From Petrimonas sp. IBARAKI (GTDB lineage Bacteria > Bacteroidota > Bacteroidia > Bacteroidales > Dysgonomonadaceae): a stretch of DNA of 64,000 bases. The position numbers and the translations under genes are program-made. The stretch is taken from the NCBI GenBank assembly GCA_002356435.2, contig AP018040.2, positions 434,001 through 498,000 on the forward strand. The letters are read 5' to 3'. Of the stretch, positions 9,615-17,141 are shown piece after piece (position 1 is the first letter of the stretch; every line of letters starts with the position of its first letter). A model generated the notes under the pieces. The model worked only from the letters and a program-made list of their open reading frames with translations. It was not told the origin of the DNA and made no database searches.

Positions 9615-11426
9615 ATGACGGATATAATTCATCTGTTACCGGACTCCATAGCCAATCAGATCGCAGCCGGTGAGGTTATTCAACGGCCTGCATCGGTAGT
9701 GAAAGAACTGGTGGAAAATTCGCTCGATGCCAACGCCAAACATATCCACATCATTATAAAAGATGCCGGGAGAACCCTCGTTCAGGTCATTGATGATGGC
9801 AAAGGTATGAGTATGACCGATGCCCGAATGGCATTTGAACGTCACGCCACATCAAAGATTAAAACCTCTGAAGATCTTTTTGCCCTGTACACCCGGGGTT
9901 TCCGTGGCGAAGCTCTCGCCTCCGTAGCGGCTATCGCGCATGTGGAACTTAAAACCCGGCGTGCGGAAGACGAAATGGGAACAGGGTTGAAGATTGCCGG
10001 GTCGAAGGTGGAAAGCCAGGAAGCCATTTTTTGCGCTGTGGGGACAACAATCTCTGTAAAAAACATTTTCTTTAATGTGCCGGCCCGCCGCAAGTTTCTG
10101 AAATCGAACGAGACCGAACGGCGGAATATCTTCACGGAAATAGAGCGCATTGCCCTTGTAAACCCGGAAATTGAGTTTACGGTTATCGAGAACGATATGC
10201 AGACGATGCACCTCCCTCCGGCAAACCTGCGCCAACGCATCGTGCAGATGCAGGGAAAGGGCATCAATCAGCAGCTTATAGAAATAAACGAAGAAACCAC
10301 CCTGGCTAAAATTCACGGATATGTTTCAACGCCGCAGTTCGCCAGAAAGGGGAGAGCTAACCAGTTTTTCTTCGTCAATAACCGCTACATCCGTCATCCC
10401 TTTTTTCACAAAGCGGTCATGACCGCATACGAACCGTTGATTTCGGCTACCGAGAATCCCAATTATTTCATTTATTTCGAAGTGGAGCCGGATACGATAG
10501 ATGTGAATATCCATCCCACGAAAACCGAAGTGAAATTTGAGAACGAGCGTGCCTTATGGCAAATCCTGATGGTAACGGTAAAGGAATCACTCGGAAAATT
10601 CAATGCTATCCCCAGCATAGATTTTGATACGGCAGATGCACCCGACATTCCTATTTTTGACCCGTCGAAGTCTACTTCGATGCCAAAAGTGAATATCAAT
10701 CCTGATTACAACCCTTTTCAACCTTCATACGGAGAGAGTACCCGGATTTCGAAACCCAGGCTCGACTGGGAACAGATGTACCGGGGATTTGAAAATGAAG
10801 GAAAGCCAATGTCCGGTTCACCCGATGCGGACGCAACCCTTTTTCAGTCCAACGAATCGTTAGTTTCACCCAAACATTACCAGTACAAGGAGAAATATAT
10901 CCTTACGTCGGTAAAATCGGGGTTGATGATTATTGACCAGCATCGCTCACATGTTCGTATTCTTTTTGAAAAGTACCTTTCCCAGATAACCAACAGAAAG
11001 GGTATTTCTCAGCGGGTGCTGTTTCCCGAAAGAATCGAACTGACCTCTTCCGAAGCTTCTTCTCTTTCAGAAATTCAGGAAGATATGGAGGCACTGGGCT
11101 TTGAAATGAGTGACTTGGGAAATAATTCTTTTGCCATTCAAGGTATTCCGTCGGAATTACAAAACGTTGATGCTGTGGCATTGGTGCGTTCCATGATCGA
11201 TAAAAACATGGAGACCGGCAGCAACATCCAGGAGCAGATGCATGAAAAACTGGCGTTGTCGATGGCAAATTTCACGGCTATTCCCGCAGGAAAATCACTT
11301 ACGGAAGAAGAAATGCTGCGGATGGTCGATCAGCTGTTCGCCTGCCAGTCACCCAATCACACACCCGACGGAAAATCAATAATAACCGTCATTTCTGATG
11401 ACGAGATGGAAAATAAACTGAAATAA
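9615..11426 (+). CDS. mutL: DNA mismatch repair protein MutL
   Basis: Mismatch-repair matchmaker ATPase, about 603 residues from ATG 9615; an upstream extension to 9582 overlaps the previous gene and is rejected. GHKL ATPase motifs are clear: ELVENSLDA near residue 32, DDGKGM near 60, GFRGEALASV near 95. The transducer domain includes DVNIHPTKTEVKF near 300. The C-terminal dimerisation domain is present, but the endonuclease signature usually read DQHA-x2-E-x4-E is DQHRSHVRILFE here, lacking the first Glu. The usual CPHGRP zinc motif is replaced by SPNHTPDGK. By sequence this looks like a MutL without nicking activity. Confidence 0.95.
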   Translation: MTDIIHLLPDSIANQIAAGEVIQRPASVVKELVENSLDANAKHIHIIIKDAGRTLVQVIDDGKGMSMTDARMAFERHATSKIKTSEDLFALYTRGFRGEALASVAAIAHVELKTRRAEDEMGTGLKIAGSKVESQEAIFCAVGTTISVKNIFFNVPARRKFLKSNETERRNIFTEIERIALVNPEIEFTVIENDMQTMHLPPANLRQRIVQMQGKGINQQLIEINEETTLAKIHGYVSTPQFARKGRANQFFFVNNRYIRHPFFHKAVMTAYEPLISATENPNYFIYFEVEPDTIDVNIHPTKTEVKFENERALWQILMVTVKESLGKFNAIPSIDFDTADAPDIPIFDPSKSTSMPKVNINPDYNPFQPSYGESTRISKPRLDWEQMYRGFENEGKPMSGSPDADATLFQSNESLVSPKHYQYKEKYILTSVKSGLMIIDQHRSHVRILFEKYLSQITNRKGISQRVLFPERIELTSSEASSLSEIQEDMEALGFEMSDLGNNSFAIQGIPSELQNVDAVALVRSMIDKNMETGSNIQEQMHEKLALSMANFTAIPAGKSLTEEEMLRMVDQLFACQSPNHTPDGKSIITVISDDEMENKLK

Positions 11427-11443
11427 TTTAAATTCTTTGACTT

Positions 11444-12409
11444 ATGGAATACGCATTTTGTGGAACGAGCGGCTTGCAGTTGCCCTGGATTTCGCTCGGA
11501 TTGTGGCACAACTTCGGTTATACCGACGATTTTGAAGAAGCGCGAAACATGATTGTCCACGCCTTTGATCAGGGAGTGACCCATTTTGATATTGCCAACA
11601 ATTACGGTCCACCTCCGGGTTCGGCCGAATCCAATTTTGGAAAGATACTGAAAGAAAACCTGGCCTCGCACCGCGATGAAATGATTATTTCGTCCAAAGC
11701 CGGATATCTGATGTGGAACGGCCCCTACGGTAACGGATCCTCCAGGAAATACCTGATGGCGAGCCTGAACCAGAGTTTAAAACGTACGGGATTGGAATAT
11801 TTTGATATCTTCTATTCCCACCGGTACGATTCAACTACGCCCATAGAGGAGACCATGCAGGCGCTGATCGACATAGTGAAACAGGGGAAAGCCTTATACG
11901 TGGGCTTGTCGAACTATCCGGCTGACAAAGCCCGTGAAGCCATGATCTATTTGAACGCTCAGCATGTCCCGAGCCTGATTTATCAAGGTAAATACAGCAT
12001 GTTCAACCGGCAGCCCGAGGAAGAGATCCTGCCAGTTACCAGTGAGTTCGGTTCCGGATTTATCGCCTTTTCTCCATTGGCTCAAGGAGTTCTAACCGAT
12101 AAATACCTGAACGGTATTCCCGATCAAAGCCGTGCTGCCGACCCTACAGGGTTTCTGAGAAAGGAGCAGGTTACGGAAGAGTTAGTCGCCAAAGTGAGAA
12201 AATTGAACGAGATCGCTCGTGACCGCGGACAGACTATGGCTGAAATGGCGGTTGCCTGGACGTTGCGCGACGAGCGTGTGACCTCGGTGATCGTAGGAAC
12301 GCGGAACGTAAAACAGTTGCAGGACAATCTGGGATCGTTGAACAATCTTCGTTTCACATCGGAAGAATTAGCATTGATCGACAATATTTTAGGCGGAGCA
12401 ACGTTATAA
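11444..12409 (+). CDS. Aldo/keto reductase, YghZ / voltage-gated K-channel beta-like branch
   Basis: NAD(P)H-dependent reductase of 321 residues with a TIM-barrel fold. Visible family elements are THFDIANNYGPPPGSAE (active-site Asp and Tyr, about 47-60), IISSKAGY (catalytic Lys, about 86), YFDIFYSHRYD (catalytic His, about 124), and the C-terminal cofactor block TSVIVGTRNVKQLQDNL (about 284-300). The PPPGSAE sequence and the SRKYLMASLNQSLKR block place it near YghZ, which reduces L-glyceraldehyde 3-phosphate and methylglyoxal. Exact substrate is not shown. It starts 17 bases after mutL and the next gene starts 24 bases after it, so the three may be co-transcribed. Confidence 0.85.
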   Translation: MEYAFCGTSGLQLPWISLGLWHNFGYTDDFEEARNMIVHAFDQGVTHFDIANNYGPPPGSAESNFGKILKENLASHRDEMIISSKAGYLMWNGPYGNGSSRKYLMASLNQSLKRTGLEYFDIFYSHRYDSTTPIEETMQALIDIVKQGKALYVGLSNYPADKAREAMIYLNAQHVPSLIYQGKYSMFNRQPEEEILPVTSEFGSGFIAFSPLAQGVLTDKYLNGIPDQSRAADPTGFLRKEQVTEELVAKVRKLNEIARDRGQTMAEMAVAWTLRDERVTSVIVGTRNVKQLQDNLGSLNNLRFTSEELALIDNILGGATL

Positions 12410-12433
12410 CTTAAACGTTGTTCCTGAATTGAA

Positions 12434-12892
12434 ATGAGAAGATCTGCACCTGTTCTTTTTATCATTATCACCCTTCTGCTTTCGGTTGTTTCCTGTGTAG
12501 ATGAAGCATCCCGGTTTACGGTTCCCTATTCCCGGGTGTTTTTCCGGATCGATGTCAACGGGTTGGATTCCGATTTGACGTTTTTTGGCCACAAGACATT
12601 TGTTCAGGGAAGAACCGTTGGAGAACAAACCGGGTATGGAGGGTTGCTGGTTTTCAGAACAGCTGAAGGATCGATCTTCGCCTACGATCTTAGTTGTCCC
12701 CATGAAGATAACCGTGAGGTCAAGGTGCAGCCTGCCGACAACGGCAAGGCCGTCTGTCCCAAATGCGGCAGTGTGTTTGTTACAATGTACGGGTTAGGTT
12801 CGGTTGAGTCGGGGCCGTCCGCCGAACCGTTACAACGTTACACGGTGAGAAAGGATTTCGGGCGTGAAGGAGTTTTTGTGATCACAAATTGA
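12434..12892 (+). CDS. Rieske-like lipoprotein with a CxH...CxxC cluster motif
   Basis: Lipoprotein of 152 residues: signal peptide and lipobox LLLSVVSC with Cys21. The C-terminal half looks like a small Rieske domain. The first ligand motif is Cys88-Pro-His90 (DLSCPHED) and the second is Cys108-Pro-Lys-Cys111 (AVCPKCGSVF). In classical Rieske proteins the second motif is CxxH. Here the last His is replaced by Cys, which would give three Cys and one His if a [2Fe-2S] cluster is bound. A zinc-binding alternative is possible. Similar small lipoproteins occur in Bacteroidales to my knowledge; function is unknown. Confidence 0.78.
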   Translation: MRRSAPVLFIIITLLLSVVSCVDEASRFTVPYSRVFFRIDVNGLDSDLTFFGHKTFVQGRTVGEQTGYGGLLVFRTAEGSIFAYDLSCPHEDNREVKVQPADNGKAVCPKCGSVFVTMYGLGSVESGPSAEPLQRYTVRKDFGREGVFVITN

Positions 12893-12923
12893 TCCTGTGG
12901 GTGCAAATTTTTGGCGGATTCTC

Positions 12924-12954
12924 TTGTATTAATCAAGAAACATTTCTACATTTG
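12924..12954 (+). promoter_or_regulatory. Promoter of the tRNA-Gly/tRNA-Leu transcript
   Basis: A -33 TTG (12924-12926) and a -7 TACATTTG (12947-12954) are separated by 20 bases, an excellent match to the Bacteroidota promoter. Transcription should begin near 12960, just before the first 117-bp unit. No second such promoter is seen between the units and the complete tRNA-Gly, so the tRNA would be read through the array. Confidence 0.7.
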
Positions 12955-13055
12955 CAGTCGCTTTTAAAAATTGACAATTCATTGCGGAAATAGCTCAGTT
13001 GGTAGAGCATAACCTTGCCCCGGAAGGAAAAGATAACCCTAACCTTGGCAAGGAG

Positions 13056-13082
13056 CCGGTGAAGAGTTGCCGGAGTTTTTTT
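13056..13082 (+). terminator. Terminator-like hairpin in repeat unit 1
   Basis: CCGGT and GCCGG form a 5-bp stem (one G-U pair) around an 8-base loop, followed by AG and seven T. The stem is short, so termination may be partial. It would act on transcripts coming from the promoter at 12924. Confidence 0.5.
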
Positions 13083-13172
13083 AACAGAGAATAAATAATT
13101 GCGGAAATAGCTCAGTTGGTAGAGCACAACCTTGCCCCGGAAGGAAAAGATAACCCTAACCTTGGCAAGGAG

Positions 13173-13199
13173 CCGGTGAAGAGTTGCCGGAGTTTTTTT
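13173..13199 (+). terminator. Terminator-like hairpin in repeat unit 2
   Basis: Same hairpin and T-run as in unit 1, exactly 117 bases further on. Confidence 0.5.
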
Positions 13200-13289
13200 A
13201 ACAGAGAATAAATAATTGCGGAAATAGCTCAGTTGGTAGAGCATAACCTTGCCCCGGAAGGAAAAGATAACCCTAACCTTGGCAAGGAG

Positions 13290-13316
13290 CCGGTGAAGAG
13301 TTGCCGGAGTTTTTTT
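13290..13316 (+). terminator. Terminator-like hairpin in repeat unit 3
   Basis: Third copy of the hairpin and T-run, ending 18 bases before the complete tRNA-Gly. Confidence 0.5.
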
Positions 13317-13334
13317 AACAGAGAATAAATAATT

Positions 13335-13407
13335 GCGGAAATAGCTCAGTTGGTAGAGCATAACCTTGCCAAGGTTAGGGTCGCGAGTTCGAGTCTCGTT
13401 TTCCGCT
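13335..13407 (+). tRNA. tRNA-Gly (anticodon GCC)
   Basis: Full 73-base cloverleaf: acceptor GCGGAAA pairing with TTTCCGC, D stem GCTC/GAGC, anticodon stem TAACC/GGTTA with loop TTGCCAA (anticodon GCC), T stem GCGAG/CTCGT with TTCGAGT loop, discriminator T. CCA is not encoded. It is the fourth and only complete copy of the tRNA-like sequence here. Confidence 0.96.
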
Positions 13408-13415
13408 CAAGGTCT

Positions 13416-13499
13416 GCTCGGATGGTGGAATGGTAGACACGCAAGACTTAAAATCTTGTGACCATTACGGTTGTGCGGGTTCAAGTCCCGCTCCGAGTA
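13416..13499 (+). tRNA. tRNA-Leu (anticodon TAA)
   Basis: An 84-base class II tRNA with a long variable arm. The anticodon stem CAAGA/TCTTG encloses CTTAAAA (anticodon TAA). Acceptor GCTCGGA pairs with TCCGAGT, with a G-U at the end. CCA is not encoded. It lies 8 bases after tRNA-Gly and probably shares its transcript. Confidence 0.95.
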
Positions 13500-13502
13500 C
13501 TG

Positions 13503-13538
13503 CAGAATGCTGAAAATCTATTGATTTTCAGCATTCTG
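13503..13538 (+). terminator. Hairpin terminator after the tRNA pair
   Basis: A perfect 16-bp inverted repeat (CAGAATGCTGAAAATC / GATTTTCAGCATTCTG) with a 4-base loop starts 4 bases after tRNA-Leu. Only a weak T-run (TGTTT) follows, but position and stem length make it the probable end of the tRNA transcript. Confidence 0.75.
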
Positions 13539-13707
13539 TGTTTATGCGAGGGTGTTAATACAAAACAAGATAAAGATAGATTTGGGTTGTATGTGTTAAG
13601 AATTGTTTATATTAATGATTTCTTCCGTATTTGATGCAACATTTTACGTAAAATCTCATCTACTAATTATAGGCAATGTTTGTATGAATTTATAAAGGTA
13701 TTTATTT

Positions 13708-14277
13708 ATGAAAATAAAAATCCTGTTTTTATTTCTAACCGGCATCTTGTTAGGTTGTAATTCAGAGAATATGGATGTAAGTATGGAGACAAATGCTCCT
13801 ACACAAGTTCTGATGCTAAAAGTCGATTACACGACGAACGCTTTTGAGGGTGGAACAATATTCGGGTTTCCCCAAAAAACCGATAAATTCACTATTGAAA
13901 ACAAATACGTTGAGCCAGGCGATTTTGGCAGCGTCAAACTGATTTACAAGGAACTCAATCAGACTCTTTTCGAGGGAACCATTCACTGGATGGGTTTGGG
14001 GAAAATGACGTTACCGGAAAGATTGAAGCCGGCAAGTTCTTTTGAGTTTGTACTAACCGAAGACCTCCGCTATCCAACCGGTTTTGAAAATGTGTTTAAT
14101 CCCTACAATCGGGAGTTGGATTATAACAAGGCGTGGCTATCCGTTCAGGGCTTGGTGAAAGTACGCGAGTTTTTAGCCGCCAACCCCAACCAAAAAGCGA
14201 AGCTGTTTCTGTATACCCCGAGTGTTGGTGTAGGTGATCCAAAAGATTGGTATTGGGTGATTTACTTAAAGAAATAA
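13708..14277 (+). CDS. Hypothetical lipoprotein
   Basis: Predicted lipoprotein of 189 residues: a short signal (MKIKILFLFLTGILLGC) with Cys17 as the acylated residue. The mature part is soluble and probably beta-rich, with several Trp and Tyr near the end (DWYWVIYLKK). I recognise no domain. It stands alone between the tRNA terminator and a gene-free stretch, with no neighbour that suggests a role. Confidence 0.7.
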   Translation: MKIKILFLFLTGILLGCNSENMDVSMETNAPTQVLMLKVDYTTNAFEGGTIFGFPQKTDKFTIENKYVEPGDFGSVKLIYKELNQTLFEGTIHWMGLGKMTLPERLKPASSFEFVLTEDLRYPTGFENVFNPYNRELDYNKAWLSVQGLVKVREFLAANPNQKAKLFLYTPSVGVGDPKDWYWVIYLKK

Positions 14278-14660
14278 TTTTTTTCGACACAACCGCATAA
14301 ATTTTCTCGACTTTATCAAAAAACCTTTCTCTACGTAGTTGCTTTAACTATTATAACCCTTTATTGCTTATCTTTAGCTGATTAATCAATGGGTGTTTAG
14401 TCGGAACGAGGCCTGTTTTTTACTGTTGTGGTTTTGTAAAGACCTTCATGCTACTAGAGCATTTGCTTTTTTGAAGGTAAAAAGTCCGTATCCGGTTGCA
14501 GCATATTCTTTATTTTTCAGCTCTCTCTGCAAGTATTTGGGATTATAAGTTCTTTTTCCGTCGAGTTTTACCGTTGCATTCTTTTTTTTATTTACTTTGT
14601 GGATATTGAATAAAAACCGAAGTCTCCGGGTATCCGGTAGGCGCTAATACTACCAAAAAA
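14278..14660. other. Gene-free stretch of 383 bases
   Basis: No convincing coding region, RNA gene or strong hairpin is seen. TACTTTG at 14593-14599 resembles a Bacteroidota -7 box with one base missing and could start the PPK2 transcript; the match is weak. Confidence 0.5.
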
Positions 14661-15533
14661 ATGGATTTTGATTACGGTAAATTTAAGGTAAAGCCCGGTT
14701 CAAAAGTGAACCTGAAGAATTTTGCCACCTCCGAGGATGGCGGGTTCGATAAGAAATCTGCCAGAAAAGAGATTGAAAACAACATCAAGCAACTGAAAGA
14801 CCTGCAGGAGATGTTTTACGCCGATGACCGCTACTCGTTGTTAATCATTTTGCAGGCGCGGGACGCAGCGGGAAAGGACGGGGTTATCCGTCACGTGATG
14901 TCGGGCATCAATCCCCAGGGATGCCGGGTGCACAGCTTCAAGACTCCCACGAAGAACGAGTTGGAACACGATTACATGTGGCGCCACTACAGGGCGTTGC
15001 CTGAGCGGGGGATGATTGAGATCTTCAACCGCTCACATTACGAGAACGTGTTAGCCACCAAAGTAAATCCCCAGTGGATTCTCAATGAACGTATCCCCGG
15101 GTACAGTTCTGTAGATGAGATTGATCAACAATTTTGGGAAAACCGTTACGCGGCTGTCAATGCTATTGAAAAGCACTGGTACGACAACGGCATGCGCATT
15201 TTAAAGTTTTTCCTCAACGTATCGAAAGAAGAACAAAAGGAGCGTTTCCTCGCAAGGCTTGACGAGCCGGATAAAAACTGGAAATTCAGTTCTGCCGACT
15301 TGCAGGCCCGCTCGCAATGGAATAAGTACGATGAAGCGTTTGAAGAGATGTTGGAAAAAACGTCGAAACCCTATGCTCCGTGGTACGTGATTCCTGCCGA
15401 CAAGAAATTTTTTGCCCGTGTTGCTGTCGGCGATATAATTCTGGAATTGTTTAAATCGCTAGACCTTCACTATCCTCCTGCAGAGTCACCCGAAGTGCTC
15501 GCCAGGGCACGGGAGCAATTAATGAGCGAATAG
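14661..15533 (+). CDS. Polyphosphate kinase 2 family protein
   Basis: Cytoplasmic PPK2-type kinase of 290 residues that transfers phosphate between polyphosphate and nucleotides. The P-loop is QARDAAGKDGVIRHV near residues 66-80. The second motif is EIFNRSHYENVL near 118-128, and a lid-region Arg block (KERFLARLDEPDKNWKFS) is near 195-212. FNRSHYE points to the subgroup able to phosphorylate AMP or ADP (class III) rather than only ADP; that subclass is an inference. It stands alone and converges with the minus-strand sigma-factor operon, 17 bases away. Confidence 0.9.
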   Translation: MDFDYGKFKVKPGSKVNLKNFATSEDGGFDKKSARKEIENNIKQLKDLQEMFYADDRYSLLIILQARDAAGKDGVIRHVMSGINPQGCRVHSFKTPTKNELEHDYMWRHYRALPERGMIEIFNRSHYENVLATKVNPQWILNERIPGYSSVDEIDQQFWENRYAAVNAIEKHWYDNGMRILKFFLNVSKEEQKERFLARLDEPDKNWKFSSADLQARSQWNKYDEAFEEMLEKTSKPYAPWYVIPADKKFFARVAVGDIILELFKSLDLHYPPAESPEVLARAREQLMSE

Positions 15534-15550
15534 ATCGGACCGGCCTCTTT

Positions 15551-15943
15551 CTATTTTGAAGGGATATGATTCCCTTTTCTCTTGTCATTCAGTCGTTCAT
15601 CTACCCGTGTCATCAGCCAGAAGAAGCTGAAAACAAAAGCAACAAGAATAACCGTCCAGAGAAATCCGGAAGAGAGGGCAAACTCTTTTCCCTTGAGTAG
15701 GTAAGCCCCACCGATTAGAGCAGCCAGAACTGCATACATCAGTCCGAAAATGCCAACGAAATCTTTAAGTACTTTCCGTTCGCTTAGTCTCACCGGTGTT
15801 TGTTGGGGTTTGAGGGCGTTTTCGGTTTCAATCTGATGCATAATTCTGTATTTCAGGTTTTCAGGTGCTTTCATTCTTGCCTCCTGCATCATTCCGCGGA
15901 TAAACTCCTCATCGTCGTGCACTATGTTGTTCTTTTCGTTCAT
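15551..15943 (-). CDS. Membrane protein co-transcribed with an ECF sigma factor
   Basis: 130 residues. The cytoplasmic N-terminal half (EEFIRGMMQEARMKAPENLKYRIM) is followed by two hydrophobic helices (about 62-85 and 90-112) and a basic tail. It lies 14 bases downstream of the sigma factor gene, the place where an anti-sigma factor is normally found. The helical N-terminus ahead of membrane helices fits that role, but no zinc-finger anti-sigma motif (HxxxCxxC) or FecR domain is present. Anti-sigma function is a guess from position. Confidence 0.65.
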   Translation of the reverse strand: MNEKNNIVHDDEEFIRGMMQEARMKAPENLKYRIMHQIETENALKPQQTPVRLSERKVLKDFVGIFGLMYAVLAALIGGAYLLKGKEFALSSGFLWTVILVAFVFSFFWLMTRVDERLNDKRKGNHIPSK

Positions 15944-15957
15944 GATCGGTTTCGTTT

Positions 15958-16515
15958 TTATTGTATATCGGGTATGACCCGTTCATATCTTGCATATAAC
16001 TCTTTGAATGACTGCCTGGCCCTGAACAGTTTCACCTTCACGTTGGATTCATTCAGTCCGGTGATCTGGGCAATCTCTTTTACCGGATTGTCTTCCAGGT
16101 AGTACAACGTAAGCAGCAGCGCTTCGCCTTTCGACATCTTGTTCAACACATTGGCGACGGCTTCGGTTCGTTCGGAATCGATGATTTGCGTTTCGGTATC
16201 GAAATCCGAGATCTCCTGGACGTTCGAAAGTGACGTCTCCTGGTCGTACAACCATAGTTTTGATTTAGAGTGCGTTATTGCCGTGTTGTATACAATGCGG
16301 TAAAGCCACGAAGAGAATTTACTTTCGTTCCTGAACGTGTGCAGGTTGCGGTATACCTTTACGAAACTTTCCTGCACAACGTCTTCCGCATCCTGTACAT
16401 TGCCGCAAACCCGGTGGGCGATGGTAAACGCCATGTCCTGGTAGGTTTCGACAAAGTACGTGAACGCGGAAGTTTTGCCCGAAAGCACCTGTTGTACACG
16501 CTCATTCTCGTTCAT
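15958..16515 (-). CDS. ECF-type RNA polymerase sigma factor
   Basis: Sigma-70 family factor of 185 residues with only regions 2 and 4. Region 2 spans about 20-90 (AFTIAHRVCGNVQDAEDVVQ, then KVYRNLHTFRNESKFSSWLYRI). Region 4 spans about 125-175 (LLLTLYYLEDNPVKEIAQIT, then NVKVKLFRARQSFKE, the recognition helix). It is the middle gene of a three-gene minus-strand operon with two small membrane proteins. No SusC or FecR partner is adjacent, so a glycan-linked role is not supported. Target promoters are unknown. Confidence 0.9.
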   Translation of the reverse strand: MNENERVQQVLSGKTSAFTYFVETYQDMAFTIAHRVCGNVQDAEDVVQESFVKVYRNLHTFRNESKFSSWLYRIVYNTAITHSKSKLWLYDQETSLSNVQEISDFDTETQIIDSERTEAVANVLNKMSKGEALLLTLYYLEDNPVKEIAQITGLNESNVKVKLFRARQSFKELYARYERVIPDIQ

Positions 16516-16524
16516 CGCGGTAAA

Positions 16525-16920
16525 TTATTCCTGTTCGGGTTCTTCTCTTGGTTGGGCTATCGCCATTTTTTGCGTCACGAGGAAATAGGTCAGGTATCCC
16601 AAACCGAGGAAGAAGACAATGCTTGCTCCAATGATCCAGAATTCATTATCATGACCGATAGTCAGGTTTTCCGAACAGAGAAACCCTACGATTACTCCAA
16701 TACCCAGTGCAATAAGTACGATCCCGTTTCTGAGAGATACCAGCCGGTTGGGATTGGCTTTCTTTTTCATTCGCTCCGGGGGGATTATCCCCTGGCGAAT
16801 AAGGTCCATTCGTTCTTTGTGCTCTGCCCTGATGGAGGTTAACCCCAAATACATCCCGAAACCAACCGGTAACCCGATTGTACAGAGAATAGCTATGATT
16901 GGCACCCATAATTCTTCCAT
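16525..16920 (-). CDS. DUF6249-like small membrane protein
   Basis: 131 residues: an N-terminal membrane helix (VPIIAILCTIGLPVGFGMYL), a basic cytoplasmic stretch with RQGIIPPE (about 43-50), and two further hydrophobic helices (about 62-82 and 92-116). The order helix, then a RxGxxPPE-type linker, then two helices matches a family I know as DUF6249. It is the first gene of the sigma-factor operon, 9 bases upstream of the sigma gene. Function is unknown. Confidence 0.65.
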   Translation of the reverse strand: MEELWVPIIAILCTIGLPVGFGMYLGLTSIRAEHKERMDLIRQGIIPPERMKKKANPNRLVSLRNGIVLIALGIGVIVGFLCSENLTIGHDNEFWIIGASIVFFLGLGYLTYFLVTQKMAIAQPREEPEQE

Positions 16921-17141
16921 AATTACAATTTTTTAAAAGTGAATAATTTGTTTACATCCATAAGACAGAGGAAAACAACATTCGGTTACAAAAATAGAAA
17001 AATATTTTTAATAAGATTAATTTTTGTTTGAAAATCAGGTTGTTGAAATATTTATCAACAAGACAAATATTTTTATGATTTTGAATTCGTGGGATTCATT
17101 TCTATTTATTTTCTTTGTAAAGCATAATCCGCAACCCCGAC

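Larger units (their letters stand above)
12984..13334 (+). repeat. Three tandem 117-bp units, each starting with a tRNA-Gly 5' half
   Basis: Units run 12984-13100, 13101-13217 and 13218-13334, in register with the complete tRNA at 13335. They appear identical except for one base (GAGCAC in unit 2, GAGCAT elsewhere). Each begins with the same 36 bases as tRNA-Gly, through the third anticodon base, then diverges. Next comes a segment holding an 18-base reverse complement of the tRNA anticodon arm and variable loop (13036-13053 in unit 1). Then come a small hairpin with seven T and an A-rich spacer. CCTTGCC at 13013-13019 can pair with GGCAAGG at 13047-13053. None of the units can fold a full tRNA, because the T arm and 3' acceptor strand are missing. 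Confidence 0.9.

Noticed and set aside
12984-13334. Tandem repeats as a possible CRISPR array
   Set aside because: The units are contiguous 117-bp copies with no unique spacers, no cas genes are nearby, and their 5' part is plainly tRNA-Gly.
12933-13361. A 142-codon minus-strand open frame with a 39-residue repeated peptide
   Set aside because: The repetition comes entirely from the 117-bp tRNA-derived units (117 = 3 x 39, so the frame stays open). It lies antisense to the tRNA and has no start context or family resemblance.
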